Source: an uncultured Chromatiaceae bacterium (GTDB lineage: Bacteria; Pseudomonadota; Gammaproteobacteria; Tenderiales; Tenderiaceae). From it: a DNA stretch of 46,809 bases. Positions 30,972 through 40,033 of this stretch are shown one piece after another. Below the pieces are notes generated by a model. The model worked only from the letters and a program-made list of their open reading frames with translations. It was not told where the DNA came from and searched no databases. The DNA lies in contig CALZIQ010000012.1 in the NCBI GenBank assembly GCA_945787735.1, forward strand, positions 1-46,809. The letters run 5' to 3'. The translations under genes and the position numbers were made by a program. Position 1 is the first letter of the stretch. Each line of letters opens with the position of its first letter.

Positions 30972-33005
30972 ATGACAGAACAACAATTCAAACACTGGCG
31001 CCTGGAACGCGACAATCACGACATCGCCTGGCTTTATGCCGACAAGGCCGAGTCGGCAGCCAATACTTTGTCGAAAGCGGTGCTGGAAGAGCTATATGAA
31101 ATTCTCAGTCAGCTCAACGAACAGCGGCCCCAAGGCCTAATAATCCTGTCGGCCAAAAAGAGCGGTTTCATCGCGGGTGCCGACATCAATGAATTCACCA
31201 CCCTGGGCGGCAAAAAGGATGCCGAGGACCTGATCAGCCGTGGCCAGGCTGTGCTGGATCGGCTTGCCGCTATGGACATGCCCACCGTGGCGTTGATTCA
31301 GGGATTTTGTCTTGGTGGTGGTATGGAGCTGGCCCTGGCCTGTCGTTATCGCATTGCTGATGAAGATCCAAAAACTAAATTAGGTCTACCGGAAGTGAAT
31401 CTTGGTATTCATCCGGGCTTTGGCGGCACCGTACGCCTGCCCCCCCTAATCGGTGCGCCGGCGGCTATGGACATGATGCTCGGCGGTCGCGCCCTCAGTG
31501 CGCGGGCGGCGAAGAAGATCGGTCTGATTGATTATGCTGTGCCAGCACGGCGTTTGCTTGATGCGGCTCGTGAAACAGTGCTGCGACCACCACCGCGTAA
31601 ACGGGCGACTGGCTGGAAGGCCTGGACAAATCATAATCTGGTCCGGCCGCTGCTGGCCAAATATTTGAACAAGCAAGTAGCCAAGCGGGCACGCAAGGAT
31701 CATTATCCGGCGCCTTACGCCATGATCGATTTGTGGAAGGATCACATGGGTGATCCACGCCGCATGATGCGTGAAGAGGCGGCTTCAGTGGCACGTTTGG
31801 TGATGGGCGATACTGCACAGAATCTAGTGCGGGTGTTCTTCCTACAAGAACAGATGAAGTCGCTGGGCAATAAAAAAGAGATCGAGCCAAAACATGTGCA
31901 TGTCATCGGCGGTGGGGTCATGGGCGGTGACATCGCTGCCTGGTGCGCAATGCGCGGTCTGAACGTGACTATCCAGGATCGTAGTCACGAGACGTTGGCA
32001 CGGGTAATGAAACGAGCCCATGCGCTTTATAAAAGACGTCTGAAGCAACCGCGTTTGGTACAAGCGGCCATGGATCGTTTAATGCCTGATATCAAGGGGG
32101 CGGGTGTACCCAAGGCTGACGTGGTGATTGAGGCAATCTTCGAGGACGTGGATGCCAAACAGGCCCTGTATAAAGAGATCGAGCCGAAGCTGAAAAAAGA
32201 TGCGGTCTTGGCCACCAACACGTCAAGTATTCCGCTGGAAACCTTGTGTAAATGCCTGAGCAAACCGAGCCGCCTGGTGGGCTTGCACTTCTTTAATCCG
32301 GTGGCAAAGATGCAGCTGGTCGAAATCGTGTGCGGCACGCAGACCTCGGACAAGGCAGTTAAACAGGCCTCGGCCTTTTGTCGGCACATCGACCGTCTGC
32401 CCCTGCCGGTAAAGAGCGCGCCGGGCTTTTTGGTGAATCGTGTACTGATGCCTTATCTACTCGAAGCGGTAACGCTAGAGGAAGAAGGTGTGCCAGCTGT
32501 GGTGATCGATAAAGCGGCACTTGATTTTGGTATGCCCATGGGGCCGATCGAACTAGCCGACACAGTGGGGCTGGATATCTGTCTGTCGGTAGCGCGCATC
32601 CTGTCACAACAATTGAATGTGCCGGTACCGGGTCGATTGGAACAATTGGTCAGTGCCGGGCGCCTGGGGCGCAAGAGTGGTGAAGGCTTTTATCGTTACA
32701 CAGACGGCAAGAAGGTGTTTGCTAGTGAGAACAAGGACTACACTCCGCCAGCTGACATTACCGATCGCATGATGATGCGCTTTCTCAACGAGGCCGTCGC
32801 CTGTTTGCGCGAAGGCATTGTCGATAATGCTGATCTACTCGATGGGGGTGTCATCTTTGGTACCGGCTTTGCTCCTTTCCGGGGTGGCCCCATGCACTAC
32901 ATCGATGCAGGCGGCAGGGAAAAACTGCTTCATACGCTGGAGAAGCTTGAGCTGAATCATGGTCCGCGTTTTCGCGCCGATACTGGCTGGAAGGATTCTG
33001 ATTAA
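30972..33005 (+). CDS. fadJ: Multifunctional enoyl-CoA hydratase / 3-hydroxyacyl-CoA dehydrogenase FadJ
   Basis: In this 677-aa protein residues 1 to about 190 are the hydratase/isomerase domain with the two catalytic Glu regions (GGGMELALAC and GLPEVNLGIHPGFGGT). From about 300 the NAD-binding loop is VIGGGVMGGDIAAW, then NTSSIPLETL, and the catalytic His lies in GLHFFNPVAKMQLVE. The size and order fit FadJ/FadB. It performs the hydration and dehydrogenation steps of beta-oxidation. It follows fadI by 9 nt. Confidence 0.94.
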   Translation: MTEQQFKHWRLERDNHDIAWLYADKAESAANTLSKAVLEELYEILSQLNEQRPQGLIILSAKKSGFIAGADINEFTTLGGKKDAEDLISRGQAVLDRLAAMDMPTVALIQGFCLGGGMELALACRYRIADEDPKTKLGLPEVNLGIHPGFGGTVRLPPLIGAPAAMDMMLGGRALSARAAKKIGLIDYAVPARRLLDAARETVLRPPPRKRATGWKAWTNHNLVRPLLAKYLNKQVAKRARKDHYPAPYAMIDLWKDHMGDPRRMMREEAASVARLVMGDTAQNLVRVFFLQEQMKSLGNKKEIEPKHVHVIGGGVMGGDIAAWCAMRGLNVTIQDRSHETLARVMKRAHALYKRRLKQPRLVQAAMDRLMPDIKGAGVPKADVVIEAIFEDVDAKQALYKEIEPKLKKDAVLATNTSSIPLETLCKCLSKPSRLVGLHFFNPVAKMQLVEIVCGTQTSDKAVKQASAFCRHIDRLPLPVKSAPGFLVNRVLMPYLLEAVTLEEEGVPAVVIDKAALDFGMPMGPIELADTVGLDICLSVARILSQQLNVPVPGRLEQLVSAGRLGRKSGEGFYRYTDGKKVFASENKDYTPPADITDRMMMRFLNEAVACLREGIVDNADLLDGGVIFGTGFAPFRGGPMHYIDAGGREKLLHTLEKLELNHGPRFRADTGWKDSD

Positions 33006-33037
33006 CTGACTGAAAAATTGGCAAGGATGTAGTTTCG

Positions 33038-34777
33038 ATGTTAGATGTTATAAGCCCGGAGCTTGCGCGAACCCTGCCCGGTTTGTTGTGTGAACGTATT
33101 CGTCGCCGTCCTGGTGCGACTGCGTATACCTATCACGATACCCCCAGCAGAACCTGGCTGGATCTGACCTGGTCTCATATGGGGAGTGAAATTGCACGCT
33201 GGCAGCGGGCCATGAAAAAACTCGCATTACAACCCGGTGATCGTGTCGCTATCATGGCCAACAACTCGCCCAAATGGGTGATGTTTGAGCAGGCGGCATT
33301 AGGGCTGGGGCTGGTTGTGGTGCCGTTGTTTGTGAATGACCGGCCCGAGAATGTGGCGTATGTACTCTCTGATTCGGGTACACGTCTGCTGTTGATTGAG
33401 AATATTGCGCAGTGGGGTGAGTTTGAAGCGGTTTGCCAGCGCTTGGGCGATGCATTACATGTGTGGAGTATCAATGACTGTGGTAATGGACGGGTAGCCT
33501 ATGTCGAAAAACTGCTGGGTGAACTTACACAGTCCTTGCCCGAGCTGGCTGTTGATGACCCAGAGGCATTAGCCACCATTGTCTATACCTCTGGCACCAC
33601 AGGCCGCCCTAAAGGTGTAATGCTGAGCCATCGTAATATTCTGTGGAATGCCTATGCCGGCTTGCAGGCTGTGCCGGTCTTTCCGGATGATTACTTTCTT
33701 TCCTTTTTGCCGCTTTCACACACCCTGGAGCGTAGCATTGGCTATTATTTACCCATGATGGCGGGCGCTAGTGTGGCTTATGCCCGCTCTATTCCGCAAT
33801 TGGCGCAGGATCTTGAAACAATCAAACCATCGGTGTTGATCTCGGTGCCGCGTATCTACGAGCGGGTCTATCTCAAGATTCAAGGTCAGCTCAAAAACGA
33901 ACTAAAGCGTTCCCTATTTGATTTGGCCACCGAAGTGGGTTGGCTACGCTTTCAACATCAACAGGGGCGAGCCGAATGGCATGCAAAACTGTTACTCTGG
34001 CCGCTGCTTAATAAGTTGGTGGCGGGCAAAATTATGGACAAGCTGGGTGGCGAGCTGCGTATCGCAATTTGTGGTGGTGCGCCTTTGTCAGCCGAAGTGG
34101 GCAAGACTTTCATCGGCTTGGGGCTGAACCTGTTACAGGGTTATGGCATGACCGAATCAAGCCCGGTGATCTCAGTTAATCTGACTGACAACAATGACCC
34201 GGCCAGTGTCGGGCCACCCCTGCCGGATGTGGAGGTGCGCATCGGTGACAATGATGAGCTGCTGGCACGGAGCCCCGGCATCATGCTGGGCTATTGGAAT
34301 AATGCGGAGGCCACGACGGATACAGTAGATGCGGATGGTTGGCTGCATACTGGCGACAAGGCCAGAATCGAGCATGATCGTGTTTATATTACCGGCCGCA
34401 TCAAGGATGTGCTGGTGCTGGCAAACGGTGAAAAGGTATCACCTACAGATATGGAAATGGCCATCAGCACGGCACCCTTGTTTGAGCAGGTAATGGTGGT
34501 CGGTGATAATCGTCCCTTCTTATCGGTGTTAGTAGTGTTGAGTGATGAGGGGAAAGGCAGAGATATTTCCGAAGAGGTCATGCTGAAATTCATTTCGGAT
34601 CGCATCCAAACATTTCCAGGCTATTGCCAGATCCGCAAGGTGCTGGTGGTAGCAGAACCTTGGACGATCGAGAATGACATGCTGACCCCAACCCTTAAAT
34701 TAAAGCGCGAAAATATCCTGCAAGCCTATGCAAAGGAAATCAAAGGGCTCTATCAAAAAAGGGATACTGATGTCTGA
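33038..34777 (+). CDS. Long-chain acyl-CoA ligase (AMP-binding, FAA1-like)
   Basis: This 579-aa AMP-forming ligase has the P-loop-like motif YTSGTTGRPKGVMLSH, GYGMTESSP, GWLHTGDKARI and GRIKDVLVLANGEKV. These are the signature motifs of the long-chain acyl-CoA ligase group related to FAA1 rather than the classic FadD. It activates free fatty acids to acyl-CoA for the enzymes encoded upstream. AGGATG lies about 10 nt before the ATG. Its last 8 bases overlap the thioesterase gene. Confidence 0.9.
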   Translation: MLDVISPELARTLPGLLCERIRRRPGATAYTYHDTPSRTWLDLTWSHMGSEIARWQRAMKKLALQPGDRVAIMANNSPKWVMFEQAALGLGLVVVPLFVNDRPENVAYVLSDSGTRLLLIENIAQWGEFEAVCQRLGDALHVWSINDCGNGRVAYVEKLLGELTQSLPELAVDDPEALATIVYTSGTTGRPKGVMLSHRNILWNAYAGLQAVPVFPDDYFLSFLPLSHTLERSIGYYLPMMAGASVAYARSIPQLAQDLETIKPSVLISVPRIYERVYLKIQGQLKNELKRSLFDLATEVGWLRFQHQQGRAEWHAKLLLWPLLNKLVAGKIMDKLGGELRIAICGGAPLSAEVGKTFIGLGLNLLQGYGMTESSPVISVNLTDNNDPASVGPPLPDVEVRIGDNDELLARSPGIMLGYWNNAEATTDTVDADGWLHTGDKARIEHDRVYITGRIKDVLVLANGEKVSPTDMEMAISTAPLFEQVMVVGDNRPFLSVLVVLSDEGKGRDISEEVMLKFISDRIQTFPGYCQIRKVLVVAEPWTIENDMLTPTLKLKRENILQAYAKEIKGLYQKRDTDV

Positions 34778-35144
34778 CGAACTCATGCCCACCATTCGGG
34801 TGGTGGCTATGCCGGCTGATGCCAATGCCGCAGGGGATATTTTCGGTGGTTGGATTATGTCGCAGGTGGATATTGCCGGTTCTGTGGTGGCTATTCGCCG
34901 CGCCGGGGGGCGGGTGGTTACGGTGGCGGTGAACTCGTTTGAATTTCATCAGCCGGTATTTGTCGGCGACCTAATCAGTTGTTATGCCGACGTGACCCGA
35001 GTGGGGAATACTTCGCTCACCGTTGAGGTGACTGTTTATGCCGAACGCAGCCGTGTCGAATCGCCGATTAAGGTGACCCAGGCGGTGCTGACCTATGTGG
35101 CAGTGGATGAAAACCGTAAGCCGCGTCCCGTGGACAAAGCCTGA
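34770..35144 (+). CDS. Acyl-CoA thioesterase, YciA-like hotdog fold
   Basis: This 124-aa single-domain hotdog thioesterase resembles YciA: PADANAAGDIFGGWIMSQVD is the diagnostic motif with the catalytic Asp. ATG 34770 (MSDELMPTIRVV) has AAGGGA 5 nt upstream and overlaps the ligase stop by 8 nt. It hydrolyses acyl-CoA to free acid and CoA. As the last gene of a degradation operon it may prevent CoA from being trapped in acyl-CoA pools. Confidence 0.88.
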   Translation: MSDELMPTIRVVAMPADANAAGDIFGGWIMSQVDIAGSVVAIRRAGGRVVTVAVNSFEFHQPVFVGDLISCYADVTRVGNTSLTVEVTVYAERSRVESPIKVTQAVLTYVAVDENRKPRPVDKA

Positions 35145-35174
35145 ATCTTTCCTAATACATCCTTGAGTTTGGCG

Positions 35175-35194
35175 GGCATGAGTGGGATCATGCC
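35175..35194 (+). terminator. Hairpin after the fatty-acid operon
   Basis: GGCATGA at 35175-35181 pairs with TCATGCC at 35188-35194 around a 6-nt loop. It lies 30 nt past the thioesterase stop. There is no T-run, so it may only stabilise the mRNA 3' end. Confidence 0.35.
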
Positions 35195-35260
35195 TAGACT
35201 GAATGTTTATCAGGTCATGTTGGCCTGAAATCATCAGATAGATTTCCAAGGGGAAAGGTA

Positions 35261-35686
35261 TTGGTTTCGATCAAGAAATGCTGGCTGGTGCTGGTGCTGA
35301 GCCTATCGGCCTGTACTATTGGTTCGCCTGATGCGGAAGTGGTGCAAAAGCGTGTTGATCAATTTTATCAGCTGCTGCAGCAACAGGATCTTGAAACTGC
35401 GTTAGGTTTTTATTCACCATCGGAAAAACGTTCTTCCGAAGCTTGGCGTTCTCACTTAGAACATGTCGCCGACTCACTGGGCAAGGTTGAAACCTTTGAG
35501 TTCAAACGTATGGAAGTTAACACAGTGCTGAGTGGTCGTTTTTATATCTTCGAATATCAGGTGTCATACGACTCAGGTAAGAGTGGCAAAGAAACCCTGA
35601 CTTTTTTTGATACGGTAGAGGCAGACGATGTGGCAGGTATTGTGGCTCATGTAATTTCTGCAGACGGATACAATCCCATCTTTTAA
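35261..35686 (+). CDS. Small lipoprotein, possible NTF2-like fold
   Basis: This 141-aa protein is read from TTG 35261; AAGGGG 7 nt upstream makes it the best start. The N-terminus is a lipoprotein signal with lipobox LSAC (Cys at residue 18). The mature part, VVQKRVDQFYQLLQQQDLET, then ALGFYSP and two beta strands, resembles the NTF2/SnoaL-like fold found in many small lipoproteins. The function is not known. It converges with the LuxR regulator, 3 nt apart. Confidence 0.72.
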   Translation: MVSIKKCWLVLVLSLSACTIGSPDAEVVQKRVDQFYQLLQQQDLETALGFYSPSEKRSSEAWRSHLEHVADSLGKVETFEFKRMEVNTVLSGRFYIFEYQVSYDSGKSGKETLTFFDTVEADDVAGIVAHVISADGYNPIF

Positions 35687-35689
35687 GCG

Positions 35690-37861
35690 CTATTCTTCTG
35701 ACCAGAAGCGTTTTATCAATTCGCCACGGTTGCGCACTGCCAACTTTCTAAAAATCTGACTCATGTGTTTTTTAACCGTGACCTCGCCAATGTCGAGGCG
35801 TGAGGCGATGGAACAGTTTGGCAGGCCTTCGACTGCGGCCAGTGCAACCTCGCGTTCCCGTTCGGTCAATACATCCAGACAAATCGGTGCAGCCTTTTCT
35901 GTCGCTGCGGCTTGGCTTTCAGTTGTGCTGTTGGTGCCCTGGTTGTTGGGTGAAAGGGTGGCTAGCAGTGACTCAAATGGTAGGTCAGTTTCTACGCCAA
36001 TGTGTTGTTTCATCAGGCCACGCAGGTGTTGCGCTAGCCTTTCTCCCCTCAGGTCAAGCTCGAAAAAGGGGGCAGGTCTGTCTTTACCGAAGTCGTGCTG
36101 CGCAGGCAAGTCAAGGAGTTTGAAGCCAAAACGCATCAGTAGGGATTGATACAATTCAAGCGGCGTTGAGGTGACAAAACGGGCCGGTTTGATCAGCAGT
36201 GCTGCCAGGTCTCTGAACAACATGGCTCTGGCGGTATTGTCGCTTGGGTCGCGGGCATCGATCAATCTGACGAACCAGTTAATGGTTTGATCCGCAGGGG
36301 TCTGCATTTCTTCTAATTGTTGCTCTGTTATTGTGCTGAAATAGCGGCCGGTTACAGGTTGCGCCTTTAAGTAGTCGATGGTTTTGGCATTGATGGGCAG
36401 CACAATGGTCAAACCAAGCAATTGGTTAGTCTGATCCTTGAGCAAACGGATAGCGCCGGGAAACTGTTCAACTAGCTCGGGAATGTTTAGAAACTCAGGT
36501 TCGCGTGGTTCCGAAATGATTTGTTGTGAAATGCTTTCATTGCTGCTCTGGTCATACAAGTTGACGTTGACATTGGACAGTACGCCGCGTTCTATGCGCC
36601 ATTCCTGCATGTATTGTTGAAGCGGCTCGATGTCATCACGGCCGGCACTTTCGAGATACAGGCCACTGCGCGGTTCAGTCTCTTCGTTGTAGAGCGCGGC
36701 ACGCACCAGGCTGTCACCCAATAGATAAAAGAATTCCTGCAGCGCTGCACCTCGATCAAAGCCGCTGCAAGGTTGTATGGCGATATGTGCCAGGCTGCTG
36801 AGTGCGCGAATACGCAACAAGGCATATTTTTCCGGACTACGTTGTGACAGTTCCTGCATTAATGCCGCCCTGACCAGGTTGTGCAGTGACCAGCCAGTGA
36901 GGCCGCTACGCACAAAGGAGCAGCACAGCAGTTGGTGAAAATCGGACTCGTTCATTGTCCGTCCGCTGATCTGCTCCAGCAGATCCTGGTTAAAGTTGCG
37001 TACAATGGCTGCTGCCTCGATAAAGGGACGCAAATGTTCATCCGGGATTTCTCTGAGCCATCTCTGCGTGAGTCCCGTGACGATATTGGCATCGTTGTAT
37101 GAGGGCGGGATGGAAGTTTGTCCTTCGCGCTTTGCCAGCATAACGCTCAGCGAGAGTGCTAAAGGATAGCCAGCGGTGTAATGCCAGGCACGTTCAATCA
37201 AGGCCTGATCTGACACCCCGTTTTGTTGTAGAAATTCATGTGTCAGCTGTTGGTCGAAGTTTTCCAGCGCCAAAGGTTTTATCAAACTATGCCAGACAGG
37301 CTGTGCCTGCCACAGATCGGTTAATGCATGTCGACCGGCAATCACGATCATGCAATTGCCGGGTAATTTCGGCAGGAAATATTCTCTGATCCAGCGGTTC
37401 ATGTCGCCGATTTCTTCAAAAGTATCGATGGCAATCACCACCTGTTTAGATTCAGCAATTTGCGCTAGCTGGTCAAACAGTTTTTTTTGTTCGCAAGTGA
37501 CTGAGGACGTAAGCATGGCGCAAAGTTGGGCGATGAAAATTTCAGCCGAGTTGCCGCAGTCGGGTGCGTCAATATAGAGATAAAGCGAGTTGCTTGCCTC
37601 TGTGCTTCGACGAAAGGCATCCAGCAGGGTGCTCTTACCAATGCCTCCGGGGCCGAATATATTCAGAATCAGCCATGACCGGCTGGTATCAGCCAGGGCT
37701 CGCTCAAAGACCCGTACCTCGTCCTGCCGGCCGATGAAGTGGGCCTGCTTGGCATGTTCAAGTCGGTCACCGATTGTTGTGTGAGATTTCGCTGGCACTG
37801 TCACTTTTGATGTATTAACCAATATTTTTCCAGCCCCCAAGTCTACCCTAGGTCGGGCCAT
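35690..37861 (-). CDS. Large ATPase-LuxR transcriptional regulator
   Basis: This 723-aa regulator starts at ATG 37861 (MARPRVDLGAGK); the frame can be extended to a TTG at 37927, but that part looks non-coding. Residues about 60-220 form a P-loop ATPase of the STAND type: Walker A GPGGIGKST and Walker B VVIAIDTFEEI. A helical region follows with no clear repeat motif. The last 65 residues are a LuxR-type DNA-binding domain (LTEREREVALAAVEG, IGEVTVKKHMSQIFRKL). Regulators of this MalT-like build switch on genes when bound to an inducer. Repeats and a promoter lie between it and the divergent small gene, a probable target. Confidence 0.85.
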   Translation of the reverse strand: MARPRVDLGAGKILVNTSKVTVPAKSHTTIGDRLEHAKQAHFIGRQDEVRVFERALADTSRSWLILNIFGPGGIGKSTLLDAFRRSTEASNSLYLYIDAPDCGNSAEIFIAQLCAMLTSSVTCEQKKLFDQLAQIAESKQVVIAIDTFEEIGDMNRWIREYFLPKLPGNCMIVIAGRHALTDLWQAQPVWHSLIKPLALENFDQQLTHEFLQQNGVSDQALIERAWHYTAGYPLALSLSVMLAKREGQTSIPPSYNDANIVTGLTQRWLREIPDEHLRPFIEAAAIVRNFNQDLLEQISGRTMNESDFHQLLCCSFVRSGLTGWSLHNLVRAALMQELSQRSPEKYALLRIRALSSLAHIAIQPCSGFDRGAALQEFFYLLGDSLVRAALYNEETEPRSGLYLESAGRDDIEPLQQYMQEWRIERGVLSNVNVNLYDQSSNESISQQIISEPREPEFLNIPELVEQFPGAIRLLKDQTNQLLGLTIVLPINAKTIDYLKAQPVTGRYFSTITEQQLEEMQTPADQTINWFVRLIDARDPSDNTARAMLFRDLAALLIKPARFVTSTPLELYQSLLMRFGFKLLDLPAQHDFGKDRPAPFFELDLRGERLAQHLRGLMKQHIGVETDLPFESLLATLSPNNQGTNSTTESQAAATEKAAPICLDVLTEREREVALAAVEGLPNCSIASRLDIGEVTVKKHMSQIFRKLAVRNRGELIKRFWSEE

Positions 37862-37930
37862 AAGTAGGTATACCAAAGGATAATACCGGCCACGATAAAG
37901 CTTTGCTAATCTGAATTTACGCTTCAACGG

Positions 37931-38017
37931 GGGTCATCGTTAGGCGCGAGTAAGGGGGGGCAGTCTTTAGGCTTAATTGGGGGTCAATCTTTTTCTCAAT
38001 GGGTCTTTAGGCTGACC
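37931..38017. promoter_or_regulatory. Repeated regulatory element between the LuxR regulator and the divergent gene
   Basis: Three copies of a 15-bp element are seen at 37931-37945 (GGGTCATCGTTAGGC), 37958-37972 (GGGCAGTCTTTAGGC) and 37998-38012 (AATGGGTCTTTAGGC), with the core TTAGGC in each. The last copy continues to GACC at 38014-38017, giving an inverted repeat with GGTC at 38002-38005. A further GGGTCAATC lies at 37981. This is where a LuxR-type activator would bind. Confidence 0.5.
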
Positions 38018-38039
38018 GGTTCCCTGTTCTGTTTATAAA
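38012..38039 (+). promoter_or_regulatory. Promoter of the small Nal1-like gene
   Basis: CTGACC at 38012-38017 and TATAAA at 38034-38039 are 16 nt apart, and the start codon is 17 nt after the -10 box. The -35 box is poor and overlaps the third repeat, as expected for an activator-dependent promoter. Confidence 0.45.
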
Positions 38040-38055
38040 TGTGGGAGAGTGAGAC

Positions 38056-38445
38056 ATGGATGCCGCTGTCGAGCTGACATTGAAATATATTTGTGATCGT
38101 TATGAGCGCTGTTATGAGCTCTTGCCTTATGCCAGAGAGGCATTGCTGCAATTTGATGGCGTTGTAGGTATAGGCATTGGGCCAAAACAATCTGGTAATA
38201 CGCTGGACCCTGAGCAAACCTGCTTTATGGTGTACGTAGAAGAAAAAAAGCACGCAGCTGCGCTAAGTGCGAATCAGTTTATTCCCAGGGAATTCTCCGG
38301 CATTAAAACCGACGTGGTGCAAGTAGGTAGTCGCAGGGTGGATTCCCATAATCAATTAGATTCTCGTTGGTTGTCGCAAGATGAATCGATTTTAAGTGAT
38401 AGAGCAGGTGCGAATACGGCAGTCGTTAGCTCAATTTCATTATAA
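38056..38445 (+). CDS. Small protein resembling the N-terminal part of Nal1/trypsin-like proteins
   Basis: This 129-aa protein begins at ATG 38056 with GGGAGAG upstream. The section DGVVGIGIGPKQSG, then TCFMVYVEEKKH and IPREFSGIKTDVVQVG, matches the stretch that precedes the serine-protease-like domain in Nal1-type bacterial proteins (GVGxGxK, VYVEEK, IP, TDVVxxG). The protease part is missing and the tail (about residues 98-129) is short and polar, so it is either a stand-alone version of that domain or a shortened relative. It has no signal peptide. A strong terminator follows. The divergent LuxR regulator and its repeats suggest inducible expression. Confidence 0.6.
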   Translation: MDAAVELTLKYICDRYERCYELLPYAREALLQFDGVVGIGIGPKQSGNTLDPEQTCFMVYVEEKKHAAALSANQFIPREFSGIKTDVVQVGSRRVDSHNQLDSRWLSQDESILSDRAGANTAVVSSISL

Positions 38446-38468
38446 ATAAATAGTCTGTTTGTATATAA

Positions 38469-38490
38469 GGCGGCGTTTGCCGCCTTTTTT
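38469..38490 (+). terminator. Rho-independent terminator
   Basis: GGCGGC at 38469-38474, loop GTTT, GCCGCC at 38479-38484, followed by six T residues at 38485-38490. It lies 23 nt after the stop of the small Nal1-like gene. Confidence 0.9.
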
Positions 38491-38736
38491 CATTTGTAAT
38501 AGTCAATTTTGCCTGAACAAATGCTTTGAATGTCATGAGAAGAGTGCTTCCTGCACCGCGCCAGGGCTGATCAAATTACTCGTTTCCATTATCTGACTAA
38601 CTGTGTCAGGATTGTCTGCGGCCTGAGCAACCACGGTTTAACCGCAACAATAAAAGTGCCGCAAATAACAATAACAAGGCAAACACATTCGCTGACGGTT
38701 AGCGCCTAGTGATAAAACAACCCCAGGGGGATTGGT
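38491..38736. other. Intergenic region before the TraB gene
   Basis: No gene is recognised. The minus strand holds a 34-codon frame (VVAQAADNPDTVSQIMET and on to a TGA near 38537) without a good start or ribosome site; it may be a gene remnant or chance. The plus-strand promoter of the TraB gene should lie in the last 100 bases, but I could not pick clear hexamers. Confidence 0.35.
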
Positions 38737-39978
38737 ATGCAGCTTGCGCAAGATGCAGATATAGTACTCGATCCTATTTGTACTGAGCCGCTGGTACGGC
38801 TCGAGTATAAGGGTGTTTCGATCACTCTTCTGGGCACCGCACATGTGTCGCGCAGCAGCGCAGATACAGTCAAATCCATGATTGATACAGGCCGTTTTGA
38901 TGGCGTGGCGCTGGAGCTATGCGAAAACCGTCTGCGCGGATTGGTTGATCCTGATGCCATTTCCAAGATGGACATTATGCAGGTCGTACGCAACGGCAAG
39001 GGACCAATGGTGATGGCTAGCCTCGCCCTAGGTGCCTTTCAAAAACGTATTGCCGACCAGCTGGATGTTGAAGTTGGGGCAGACATGCGTGCTGGTGTTG
39101 AGGCGGCCGAGGCCAAAAATCTGCCGCTGATGCTGATAGACCGTGATATAGGCACTACTCTGAAACGAATTTATCGCAACGTACCTTGGTTTAAACGGGT
39201 TAAGGTCTTAGCGGGACTCTTGGCAAGTGTCATTGCACACCGCACCGTGTCAGAGGAAGAAGTGGAGCGCCTCAAAGAAGGCGACGTGCTTGAAGCCACG
39301 TTTAACCAGTTTGCCGAACACTCTGAAGAGGTCTTTACACCCTTGGTGGATGAACGTGACCAGTATATGGCTGCACGTTTGATTGAAGAGACAACACAAT
39401 CCGGCTGCAAAAATATTCTTGCCGTAGTTGGAGCAGGGCACCTTAAAGGTATCCAGCGTTATATGAATGCAGCCGCCGCGGAATGTGTCGAGGAGCCAAA
39501 ACAGCGTCAGGAAGAACTCAACAAAGTACCTCCAGCGGGCAACCTGCTTAAAGTATTGCCTTGGTTGATTGTGGCTGTGATCTTGATAGGTTTTGCGATT
39601 GGTTTTTCACAAAGCAGCACAGTGGGGTGGGGCATGGTACAGCAATGGGTGCTTATCAATGGCACGCTGGCTGCAATTGGTGCCCTGATTGCACTGGCGC
39701 ATCCGCTTACTATTCTGAGTGCTTTTGTTGCAGCACCCTTAACCTCGCTTAATCCAACTATTTCTGCAGGCGTGGTATCAGCAGCAGTTGAAACGTTTTT
39801 CCGCAAACCCAGGGTTGGTGACTTCAGCACCTTGCGTGATGATGCAAGTCGTGTTGGCGGCTGGTGGAGTAACCGGGTGGCACATACTTTTGTGGTGTTT
39901 TTTCTTACTGGGTTAGGCTCGGTGATTGGCACATACATCGCCGGATATAAGATCTTCGAAACGATCAGTGTTGTTTGA
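38737..39978 (+). CDS. TraB/GumN-family membrane protein
   Basis: This 413-aa protein has an N-terminal TraB domain: ITLLGTAHVSRSSADTVKS, VALELCENRLRGL, LMLIDRDIGTTLKR and the glutamate-rich loop LVDERDQYMAARLIEE, then VVGAGHLKGIQRY. The conserved GTAHVS, ELC, ER/DRD and GAGH motifs mark this family, which includes animal TRABD/TIKI metalloproteases. From about residue 270 there are several membrane helices, placing the domain on the membrane. The family's function in bacteria is not established. A terminator follows. Confidence 0.85.
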   Translation: MQLAQDADIVLDPICTEPLVRLEYKGVSITLLGTAHVSRSSADTVKSMIDTGRFDGVALELCENRLRGLVDPDAISKMDIMQVVRNGKGPMVMASLALGAFQKRIADQLDVEVGADMRAGVEAAEAKNLPLMLIDRDIGTTLKRIYRNVPWFKRVKVLAGLLASVIAHRTVSEEEVERLKEGDVLEATFNQFAEHSEEVFTPLVDERDQYMAARLIEETTQSGCKNILAVVGAGHLKGIQRYMNAAAAECVEEPKQRQEELNKVPPAGNLLKVLPWLIVAVILIGFAIGFSQSSTVGWGMVQQWVLINGTLAAIGALIALAHPLTILSAFVAAPLTSLNPTISAGVVSAAVETFFRKPRVGDFSTLRDDASRVGGWWSNRVAHTFVVFFLTGLGSVIGTYIAGYKIFETISVV

Positions 39979-39992
39979 TAGCTAAATAATAG

Positions 39993-40030
39993 AAACACCT
40001 GTCTAAATGTTTTCTGGCAGGTGTTTTTTT
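39993..40030. terminator. Rho-independent terminator, possibly bidirectional
   Basis: AAACACCTG at 39993-40001 pairs with CAGGTGTTT at 40018-40026, followed on the plus strand by a T-run to 40030. It lies between the convergent TraB and AcuI-like genes and may serve both. Confidence 0.8.
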
Positions 40031-40033
40031 AGT

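Noticed and set aside
38530-38637. Minus-strand 34-codon frame (VVAQAADNPDTVSQ...)
   Set aside because: Reads like protein but has a stop just upstream, no ribosome site and no recognisable family. Chance or an old remnant.
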